Shown here in pieces: positions 56,290 through 64,000 of a stretch of DNA of 64,000 nt (the first letter of the stretch is position 1; every line of letters begins with the position of its first letter). Where the stretch lies: contig JAGYXB010000364.1 in assembly GCA_022495005.1 (NCBI GenBank), forward strand, positions 620,001-684,000, given 5' to 3'. The stretch comes from Rhyacophila brunnea (Eukaryota > Arthropoda > Insecta > Trichoptera > Rhyacophilidae). The translations under genes and the position numbers were made by a program. The notes under the pieces were generated by a model, which was not told the DNA's origin, did no database searches, and worked only from the letters and a program-made list of their open reading frames with translations.

Positions 56290-56520
56290 TCACATGAACT
56301 CACACAGATAATGAAAGGCCAAGAAGCAATAAGAGCCTATCTAAAAAGATTTAAATTTAGGGACTGCTGTCCATGTGACGACTACATATCTTAAACTCTG
56401 TGGCATGTCATCAACGACTGCCCAATACTAGAAAATGACTAATGGACTTTTTAAACTCTCTGTAGACAAAATAATCATGAAATTGACACCCAAACATAGG
56501 TACCACAAAATACTAGCAAC
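56290..56520 (+). mobile_element. R1/Jockey-like LINE C-terminal fragment
   Basis: The frame reads H-E-L-T-Q-I-M-K-G-Q-E-A-I-R-A-Y-L-K-R-F-K, then C-C-P-C-D-D, a stop, T-L-W-H-V-I-N-D-C-P. The T-Q-x-x-x-G-H-x-x-F-x-x-Y-L and C-x-C ... T-x-x-H-V-x-x-x-C-P zinc-knuckle order is typical of the end of R1-group non-LTR proteins. Two stops make it dead. Confidence 0.65.
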
Positions 56521-56556
56521 AAAATAGCAACTACAGTCAAGATATTGTCACTGTGA

Positions 56557-56939
56557 AGGCCAATATTGGCGTAACCCTCAAAAATACAAAATTTTTCAGG
56601 AAGTGAAAAAAACTGTGGGCATTGGATTTAACTATTATTTTACATACCTAATATTAATTATTTATTATTGTATATTTTATATTATTTTATTACAAATTGA
56701 GAATTTTCTTTGATTGACACACCCGTGGCTTGCGGTTAAAGGGTTACAACATTTGGCTGGAATATTTTTTGTCAAGTTAAAAATGGCTTAAAAATTGTTT
56801 TGAATTATTATTTTGATATGAAATTTTTTTTTTTGGGATTTACGATACTTGGCCAATTTGTGTAAGAGTATGTAATAAGTACATTGCCATCAAAATATTG
56901 TCACTTCGGTGAAAATTGAGGGTTACGCTAATTGGCCTG
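56557..56939. mobile_element. TIR element with AGGCCAAT termini
   Basis: AGGCCAATATTGGCGTAACC (56557) is inverted at the right as GGTTACGCTAATTGGCCT (56922-56939), with inner AAGATATTGTCACT and AAAATATTGTCACTTCGG outside and near the ends. No coding, no resolved TSD. Confidence 0.7.
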
Positions 56940-58744
56940 TACACTGATAATATTTTTAATTCAGGCCATAAAGAAAATTAAAGACATAAATAGAGGAATG
57001 CAATTAATTACACAATTCTCCTAAAAAATATAGTAGAGAATTTTTTTTCAATATCACCATAAGTGCGAAAATGACGCAAGAGCATGGTTATTAAAAAAAA
57101 CATAAGCATATATTTCTTTTTATTTGAATATAAGTATATTAAAAAAAATAAACTCTTCGTAGATATATTTTAGAGAATAAGTCTGAGACAACTATTATAC
57201 ATAATATATCATTTACAATTGTTTACGGCTTATTTGTATAAGAAAAATGAGTTTTTCAGAATGACAAGGGCCGGTGGAAAGATCTCTGACAAGATAAGCA
57301 AGGTCGATAAGGGTGAGACCTCGCACGTCATAGTTTTATCCACGCATATTTTTGAAAATATTATTTTATACTTATGCATACATAATAACACTCCAAGCAG
57401 CTGAACTCATTCCACGGACGAGTGATCCAAAATACCTCTTGCACGAGTATATGGTTACATGACATGTATACGAAATATTTCTACGAATGTAAATTTACTG
57501 AAACCACCAGGCACTTTCTTTCTTAATTAATAGGTAGTTTCTTTAAATTAAAAATAGTAGTTATATTATATACTTATATAATATATTAATTTCTTTGAAA
57601 ACAATGGTATACCACAGAGGCGAGTGGTGACTTTTTGAAAGACGCTTCAGAGAAAGTACATTTTTATTAGATATACTTACGGGAAAACAACTAATGACAA
57701 CGACATACTAAATCGATGAAATTTCAAAAGCTCACTGACGATATAAAATTAAGCAATGAGTTTGAATTATGTATTTTCCTGCACATTTATAAACGTAACA
57801 TATGCTCAAAATAATTGTCGTCTTTGAAAAAATCCGTTGTTGTGTATCTGTTCCATAACAATTTAAAATTTAACCCGTAAAAGTAGACATTTCAAAATAC
57901 TTCTATATTTAAAACACAGACTTAGGTATAATATCAGATCTCAACTAACATAACTGACTGAATAAATTATCTTAGTCGATGAGTGAACTAACTGATAAAT
58001 AAAAATCACGAGATAAACTATTTTATATTTTTCACAACAATCTGGATTAAATCCCATAGAAAATATATTTTTAAATTATTTTCTTATTAATTGTCATACC
58101 ATCTAGAATACATTTTAAAGTGGACATAATTAAATAGATATCTAGGTACCTTATACATATTTAAGCACTCTATAAACGTTCTGATTTGGTCGTCTGACTA
58201 AATCAGCTATTGCAATAAATTTATAACCTGATTTTATTTCTTGGCAAATGCATCTCGGTTCCTATTTTATCGAAAACGTAAAACAATTGGAATCACGCTC
58301 GTGAATTGATTGAGTACGGGGTAACTTTTAGTATATCATCTGAATCGACTGGCATAGTCGTATGATGAATTGTTCATTATGAAAAAAATAGGGCCATAAC
58401 GTGTGATTTTCTGAATCGGCTTCAATTTTATAATAAACTATTTCGTAGTATTGTGTACAGAATGCTACATCTGCTTATTAATCTTAATCTGAAAGCATTA
58501 ATAATTAATTTAGGAACATCCATTTTATAACTACACGATTCAGCCCGACTGACGCCGATCTACCTGACAACGAATGATATAGATTGGCTGGTCGGTTGAC
58601 CCGCCACCCCGCATAAACTGACAGAGTTATATCAGATGACACGCCTACGATGCGATCGGCCTAAAATACATATGAGGTTGTTAGTTTCAAAGTTGGTTAC
58701 CTTCATATTCCGACATTTTTAAATAATCGCAAAAAACCTTTAAC
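56940..58744. other. No gene recognised
   Basis: AT-rich. A GC-richer patch at 58535-58670 (GACTGACGCCGATCTACC, GACCCGCCACCCCGC) has no identified function. Confidence 0.45.
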
Positions 58745-59234
58745 GGCCCACGTGCTCGTCGTAGGTCAAAATTGAGTTTTTATTGTATTTTCAAACCATG
58801 ATCCTGGACACTCCTTAAACGTTGTAGATAATCTATTTGTATAATTTTGAAGCCTTATTATCCTTTATATTTATTTTAAACATTTGATGACTGCGTAAAG
58901 TATTTTTATTACATAAAATAGTATTCTTTTAAACCTCTCGCTCTAATGTTTTAGAATAAAAATTAATAAATGTAAAAAATCTTAACACCACTGCACAGTT
59001 ATGTACCGAAATATGACTATATTCCAAAACATTAGAGCGAGAGGTTTAAAAGAATACTATTTTATGTAACAAAAATACTTTATGCAGTCATCAAATGTTT
59101 AAAATAACTATAAAGGATAATAAGGCTTCAATATTATACAAATAGATTATCTACAACGTTTAAGGAGTGTCCAGGATCATGGTTTGAAAATACAATAAAA
59201 ACTCAATTTTGACCTTCGACGAGCATGTCCCCCC
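58745..59234. mobile_element. Deleted copy of the giant foldback family
   Basis: The left arm (58752-58958) from CGTGCTCGTCGTAGGTCAAA to CGCTCTAATGTTTTAGAATA and the right arm (about 59022-59234) ending CGACGAGCATGTCCCCCC match the inner palindrome at 45647-47028. The centre (from AAAATTAATAAATG) keeps only about 60 bp of one arm, so some 900 bp has been lost. The outer GGTTCTAG termini are absent, indicating that the GGGGGGACATG ends are mobile on their own. TTAA precedes both this copy and the inner left end at 45.6 kb. Confidence 0.88.
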
Positions 59235-60084
59235 ATATAATATTTGCGTTTTGCACCAATTAGTAAACAATTATAAAAAAACTAATAGAGAAATAAAATT
59301 TCCTTAACGTCTTTCAATCTAATAAAAAAATGTGTTTTAAGTCCTTGGTAAAAGATATGATTTTGAAACCAACGTCTTGTTTAAGTCTATTTCACAGAGA
59401 AATGAAGTTGGATTATAATACAGTGGATAATCACAGTCATCCCAATGTTGCTTTGAAGTTAAGGGACAATTTTAGTAAATGCAACAATGGAACTTTTTCT
59501 TTACAATATTATTAAAAAAAAATCTCAGTAACTCATTATGTAGGTACTCATAGCTTTCAGCAATCGATTGGTTTAAGTACTTTCAAAATCGACTTTTTCA
59601 CTTTATTATACTTTATGAATACGGTTGAAAATTATTTACTGAATCAGAATAACATTATGTTTATATTATATTATTATTATATTTAAATGAATGTTACCGA
59701 CTTTAAAAACATCATCTGATCTGACCAGATCAAAGCGTCTGTAGGGAGGTTCAAAAATTATTACTTTTTTTAGAAATTACTGATATAAATTCAATGAGTA
59801 TGTCTCAGCAAAATCGGTTATTCTATCAACACGTGTTTATATAAATATGAATGTATTATGGTATATGATGTGTCTAGATAGTTTTTTCAAACTACCCTTA
59901 ATATTATTTAATGAACGTGCCACTTACTGGTGTTTATATATTTACAAAGGGAAAGTAGTTGTCAGTAATAATTAACCACCATAGCCATTATTGTAATTAT
60001 TTCGAGGGTGAATTCTCCGAAATGCTAATAAACCTTCATCATTATTATATCGCCATAACACACGTCGATATCCCAGTATAAATC
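59235..60084. other. No gene recognised
   Basis: A 61-codon frame at 59330-59515 is unrecognised. AT-rich otherwise. Confidence 0.45.
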
Positions 60085-60120
60085 AGCGGTTCTCCACCAG
60101 TGGTACGCGAGAGATGACTG
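60085..60120 (+). mobile_element. hAT-like left terminus (partial)
   Basis: CAGCGGTTCTCCACCAGTGG followed by TACGCGAGAG resembles hAT ends. A right end was not located. Confidence 0.4.
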
Positions 60121-60152
60121 GGGTTACGTTGACAATGTATTGCTCCTCCTAT

Positions 60153-60239
60153 AAAAATACCACACCCGACGCTTTGTAAAAGCATACTGGCGCGAATCCA
60201 GCAGATATGGGTTAAAATCCCATCGGGTGTGGTATTTTT
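60153..60239 (+). repeat. Hairpin with tRNA-like fold
   Basis: AAAAATACCACACCCGA (60153-60169) is perfectly inverted at 60223-60239. Inside are a T-arm-like ATGGGTTAAAATCCCAT, a possible anticodon arm CTGGCGCGAATCCAG and GCTTTGTAAAAGC. A T-run follows. Box B (GGTTAAAATCC) is off consensus and the D arm is abnormal, so a working tRNA is unlikely. It could be a tRNA-derived SINE unit or a small inverted-repeat element. Confidence 0.45.
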
Positions 60240-60508
60240 TTCTACAAAATGATTTTTTTCTAGTGTGTATATGCATAAGATTTGTTAAAATTATGTATAT
60301 TCAAACCATAATAGTTTGGATATGCTATGGGCAATCCGATAAAAATAATGTACAATTTTTCAGTTATACTTAGAATACGTGTTTTTGTTGGATCAAGAAA
60401 ATTATTACAGTTGGTTTTGGTTAGTTTTTTTTTAAATTCATAAACCCTGCCTAACCATACCGCAATCGATAAAAATATTCATCTATCAATAAAATATCTA
60501 AAATGATA

Positions 60509-60747
60509 TATCGTCTCTGTTCTGGCAGAACACACTATAACTGGAGAATACTAGTTTTGAGTAATTTGACTTTGAAGTTGTTAAAATGTTTGAAACGGTC
60601 TATCATGTGAGTTTATTTTTATTATTAAATAAAGACTGTTTAAGAAGGTGTCCAGACGGTAAAGTTTGAAATAAGGAACATTTTGGTATAACTAACTCAA
60701 AATGACATTTTTTCGAATTAGTGTCTTCTGCCAGAACAGTGACGATA
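60509..60747 (+). mobile_element. MITE family H, copy 2
   Basis: Begins TATCGTCTCTGTTCTGGCAG and ends CTGCCAGAACAGTGACGATA, a near-perfect TIR of about 20 bp. It is inserted into element C between TCTAAAATGATA and TTTTTAATAG. Confidence 0.85.
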
Positions 60748-60801
60748 TTTTTAATAGTATAATTATAGATATTTTATAGATAAATGATTTTTTTTACTGT
60801 T

Positions 60802-61474
60802 GTGAATAAATTGTTGTATCACAGCCGTATTCATACAGTCTTGAACCGCACTCGACGCAGCTAGTGGTTTATCGGCCGAATAAGAAAACTATAAAAAATG
60901 CATACGTCAAGAAGATGCGTACAGGAATGCGCACCAAACTTAAAATGGCGGCGATCTGCGCGATCTGTCAGTGTCACTTTAATATACGTCTAAAATGAGT
61001 TCATCACAACAAGCGTTTAGTAGGTTTAGTTCGTCTTGATTGAAGTTAATTACCCGTCGTTGTTGGGCTATAGATGGATACATGATGGTAAAAATGCTAA
61101 AATTGTAAAAATGTATACAGATATCGCGGATCTATGGAAATGTCAATATTGTCAATGAGCCCGCGAAGCTGTATTGCCACATAATGTTTGAGGCTTTCAC
61201 GGTTGTTTTTTATCGTAGTATATTCTTGGGTTTTCACCGTGTCTCCTTCTTCCTTCTTTACTTTAAAGAAGGACGAAGGAGACACTGTATTGCCACATTA
61301 TGGAAATGTTTACTGGGTATACTTTATCCTTTTGTGCATTAAGAAGTATTAAATAAATATGATATTATAACAAATAAATTATTTAATGTTCATGATAATT
61401 ATTCTATTAATTAATTATTAAATTTATATGGTACCGTTTGCACATTTTTACACCTATTCACAATTTAACAACAG
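60802..61474. mobile_element. 673-bp insertion with 10-bp TSD
   Basis: TTTTACTGTT stands at 60792-60801 and 61475-61484. The ends GTGAATAAATTGTTG and, inverted, TAAATTGTGAATAGG share words but are not a clean TIR. The interior holds ACTTAAAATGGCGGCGATCT (about 60937) and a nested hairpin element at 61183. A 9-10 bp duplication would suit a Mutator-like or retroposed element; not settled. Confidence 0.7.
61183..61284 (+). mobile_element. Small hairpin element, copy 2, with 14-bp TSD
   Basis: CTGTATTGCCACAT flanks it exactly (61169-61182 and 61285-61298). It opens AATGTTTGAGGCTTTCACGG and holds TGTCTCCTTCTTCCTTCTTT pairing with AAAGAAGGACGAAGGAGACA. It is a shortened relative of 42663-42856. 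Confidence 0.88.
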
Positions 61475-61690
61475 TTTTACTGTTATCTACTATGGCTTTG
61501 GAATAAGCAGGGTTTAATTGAATTTTGAAAACTAACTAACAATATTAAATTTATACAGTGTAGTTTTAGTTCAATTAAAACATACACTGAGGTGTTTTCA
61601 AGTTATGTATATCGAAAACAAATACGTTTGACTGCTTTGCGTACACCATTTATGTCGGATCTTTAAAACTTTTCTCCACCCTTCTCCATT

Positions 61691-62055
61691 GATTTATATA
61701 ATAAAATACAAGATATAATACCTATTTTTGTTTATGAAACTTTGGTTTTGTATTAGGCTAATGAAAAAGTTGTTAATCCCTGTAATACATGATTGTGTTA
61801 TTTATAATGTATCATTTCACATTTTGTGTAAATATTGTTTTCGATAACGTAACAATGATGTTATAATTACTAAAGCTAATATTACAACCACTGGTATTCC
61901 ACTAATTTCAATCGAAAATTAATATTTCATGGTATCAATTCACGGTGTATATGGTAAATTTTAGTGAGTAAATATTGGAGACTATTATTAGTTTCATAGT
62001 CAATAAGGTACCTCCACTCTTTTTAAAAACTATTTTGTACTTTTATATTTACTTT
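61691..62055. other. No gene recognised
   Basis: AT-rich sequence; nothing supported. Confidence 0.5.
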
Positions 62056-62060
62056 ACTGT

Positions 62061-62335
62061 TAATAGTATCTTCCAACGTGACGTTTCATTCTGCCTACGC
62101 GTTCTGGTATATCTCTCACGGAAGAAACCAAAGGAATCAGGTGACTTGTGTTGAAAAGTATCTGAGGTGGTATAATGGTATTCTCCTTTCTTTGTCTCCT
62201 TACCAAAAACTGGACGTATGTGCAACTCTTGAGTAGTATTCACAGCTGTTTCGTTTAAAGTCGCCTCGAGGGTAATTTTCAGGTGATTTACTTTCTGGGA
62301 TATGTTTAGACTAAATGGCGAGAAACTAATCATGA
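62061..62335 (-). CDS. Possible internal exon, unrecognised
   Basis: The minus strand is open for about 100 codons (62354-62049) and reads S-P-F-S-L-N-I-S-Q-K-V-N-H-L-K-I-T-L-E-A, then N-T-T-Q-E-L-H-I-R-P-V-F-G-K-E-T-K-K-G-E, then S-F-G-F-F-R-E-R-Y-T-R-T-R-R-Q-N. It is hydrophilic, with balanced codon use and GC above its flanks. A possible donor GTAAAG (about 62060-62055) and a weak acceptor CATGATTAG (about 62336) bracket it. No domain is recognised and no partner exon was found, so it might be a host exon or an old captured fragment. Confidence 0.3.
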
Positions 62336-62399
62336 AACAATAAAGTTTTGACAAAAATTAAAACATTAAAGTTTAGTCAACGGAAATTCAAGTACATAT

Positions 62400-62953
62400 G
62401 AGGCGTCTAATTCCAAAAAGCGATAAGTCCACATTTGGTCAAAATCGAGAAAAAAATACGCGCATATTCTTTGCATAATTTTACACAATGTGTATTGATC
62501 TATAAATTCCACAAAGCGACATAACCCTACGAAAAAAAATATTTTAAGTCTCGATTTATTACAAAAAGTCCGTTTTTCATATTATTTAAAGCTTGGTTGA
62601 TTTCGCGCGTGTTTAAGTCAACCAATAAAGGAACGTTTAATATTGAAAAGGGCGTTTCCCATGCTGAAGCATCTGGTAAACTTATGGCAGTGCCACGGAA
62701 ATATGTGCCTTATGCGGGATAAATTAAAAAGTGAAGTACAGGTAGCGCTAGTTCCAATTTTATTTTGCCTATATTTATTACATTTAAGGGTTTATCGGCT
62801 GAAACAAATTGCCATTTGGTTTTAATTTCGATATAGAATACTACGGGGAAAAAATCTCACGTTAAAACAAATAATTGAAGCTAGAAACATAAAAACGTTG
62901 TTACCCGAAAATATTGAATTGTGGACTTGTCGCTTTTTGTAATTAGACGCCTC
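62400..62953. mobile_element. TIR element G, copy 2 (complete)
   Basis: TIRs of about 34 bp: GAGGCGTCTAATTCCAAAAA with GCGATAAGTCCAC at the left and, inverted, GAGGCGTCTAATTACAAAAA with GCGACAAGTCCAC at the right. ATAT flanks both sides (62396-62399, 62954-62957). The middle, 62640-62730, is GC-richer and in one frame reads E-K-G-V-S-H-A-E-A-S-G-K-L-M-A-V-P-R-K-Y-V-P-Y-A-G before a stop, which looks protein-like but is unrecognised. The window-start copy lacks this middle. Confidence 0.9.
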
Positions 62954-62959
62954 ATATAC

Positions 62960-63240
62960 AGCAGACAAGAAGAAGATAAAATAATAGACAAAAATGCGAG
63001 GTGCATGGCCCTTTTTGTTCATTTTGGTAATATCATATTAATCAGTTTATTGACTTCTTGTGTATGATATTCGGATAAAGGTCCATAGTCCTATGACCTT
63101 CTCCTGAGCCACATTTGTATTTATCAAGTTAGAAGTATTATCTAGGTATTGCATCATGGTTACTGTTTATTAAATCTTACTAACTTGCAAAGTTTGGTAG
63201 GTATAACATACTCTGAAACTTGGGAGGTCATATGACAGTT
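62960..63240. other. No gene recognised
   Basis: AT-rich sequence; nothing supported. Confidence 0.45.
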
Positions 63241-63269
63241 CGATTAATGTGAGCTACTAGTACACACGT

Positions 63270-63430
63270 GTGTACGAAAAGAAGCATGTTGGGCATAATG
63301 CGAAAATATCAGAAAAGAAAACAATGGATAAAGAACTAGACAAGAAAGCAGCAAAGAAATTTGAACCTTGATGAGTGAAATGAGATATAAAAGGCCTTCA
63401 TCCATCGGTGAATCGACCCCGGCTGTTAAA
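63270..63430 (+). mobile_element. RTE-type retrotransposon 3' end, internally deleted
   Basis: K-R-S-M-L-G-I-M-R-K-Y-Q-K-R-K-Q-W-I-K (about 63278) is the R-x-M-L-G-I ... W-I-R block. It is followed after only about 60 bp by the tail AAGGCCTTCATCCATCGGTG, so the stretch between was lost. Confidence 0.65.
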
Positions 63431-63850
63431 CTATATAAATCCGGCTTATTTTTTTGTATTTTTTTTATCGAAATCAAAATAAAATGAGTTGCAAATTTTG
63501 TATCATCCATTAGCCGATCTTCATATATTATTACGCAAAATTTGGTTTTGCATTTTCATTATTTGGCTTGTTTTTCAGAGTAAATATTCCATTAGCCGGC
63601 ATTCGGGCTATGTAATTTAATTCCTTACTATATTCAAATAAAATGAACCAAAGTCATATTATACAGTTTCAAACACACTTAGAGAAATCAAAATTATGTT
63701 TACATAAATATTAGACCGCAAAGATTAGTCAATCTCTCAATATACCACTAATATTAAAATATAATAATATATTAAATTTGTTCTCCCAAAGTACAGAACT
63801 AACCTGCTATTGGTGATGCCAATTGAGAGGTTCTGTTCAACTAAATCGTT
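63431..63850. other. No gene recognised
   Basis: AT-rich sequence; nothing supported. Confidence 0.45.
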
Positions 63851-63854
63851 TCGG

Positions 63855-63965
63855 ATGTTGATATATTCCACCCACGTGAGGATGAGTATAGGTGGGTGGT
63901 TTTATAAATTCTTAAAATAGGGTCTACTTAGCTCATTCGGTATACTTTCTTGTATCTACTATCCG
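63855..63965 (-). repeat. Dispersed repeat F, copy 2
   Basis: The minus strand carries ATACCGAATGAGCTAAGTAG, TATTTTAAGAATTTATAAAA and CATCCTCACGTGGGTGG, in the same order as 19515-19630. Confidence 0.7.
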
Positions 63966-64000
63966 ACAGCAAGAAATCGGCGATAACAGGAAGTCGCTGT

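Larger units (their letters stand above)
60300..61690. mobile_element. Element C, copy 3, carrying nested insertions
   Basis: Left part 60300-60508 (ACCATAATAGTTTGGATATG, TTGGTTTTGGTTAG, AATCGATAAAAATATTC) and right part 61485-61690 (CTACTATGGCTTTGGAATA, AAACAAATACGTTTGACTGC, TTATGTCGGATCTTTAAAAC) correspond to the two halves of 30359-30961. MITE H and a 673-bp element interrupt it. Confidence 0.75.

Overview
The window reads as a gene-poor, AT-rich stretch of nuclear arthropod DNA, most likely insect. The evidence is short interstitial runs of the arthropod telomere motif TTAGG, tRNA-derived SINEs, RTE-type and other non-LTR retrotransposon tails, hAT, piggyBac and Helitron-like elements, and no dense coding, operons or bacterial signals. 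The order cannot be fixed from sequence alone; Lepidoptera or Hemiptera would fit the repeat style. Positions were worked out by eye, so repeat edges may be off by a few bases unless a target-site duplication (TSD) is quoted.

Only one piece of a recognisable conserved domain gene is visible: a 71-bp first coding exon of a THAP zinc-finger protein at 48725-48795 with a consensus splice donor. No second exon was found. Four other stretches look as though they were or are coding (5983-6177, 44190-44362, 50639-50821 minus, 62061-62335 minus), but none is recognised.

Layout. 1-5.3 kb: a terminal-inverted-repeat (TIR) element cut by the window edge, six tandem copies of an RTE 3' tail, a chain of elements ending in GTTGCC/GGCAAC, and an 840-bp pentanucleotide array. 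6.8-18.4 kb: a tRNA-like segment, MITE families A, C, D and H, a truncated LINE and a piggyBac-type MITE with TTAA duplications. 19-26.8 kb: three RTE-type fragments and a Helitron-like element swollen by about 17 units of a roughly 115-bp minisatellite. 28-40 kb: MITE families A, C and E, and three of the four copies of a SINE, three of them in the window with TSDs. 42-48.5 kb: an RTE relic carrying an inserted hairpin element, a 1.55-kb near-perfect palindrome with an 8-bp TSD, and a 1.13-kb hAT element with an 8-bp TSD lying 290 bp upstream of the THAP exon. 50-64 kb: an inverted-repeat element enclosing a captured reading frame, two abutting TIR elements, more RTE/R1-like tails, a second palindrome-family copy, a three-level nest of elements at 60.3-61.7 kb and a complete copy of the element that opens the window.

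The parts do not form a pathway. The window is a record of repeated transposition. Its most unusual content is the giant foldback family (45.5 and 58.7 kb), the fragments apparently captured by foldback/TIR elements (50.6 and 62.6 kb), and a small hairpin element with 11-14 bp TSDs (42.7 and 61.2 kb).
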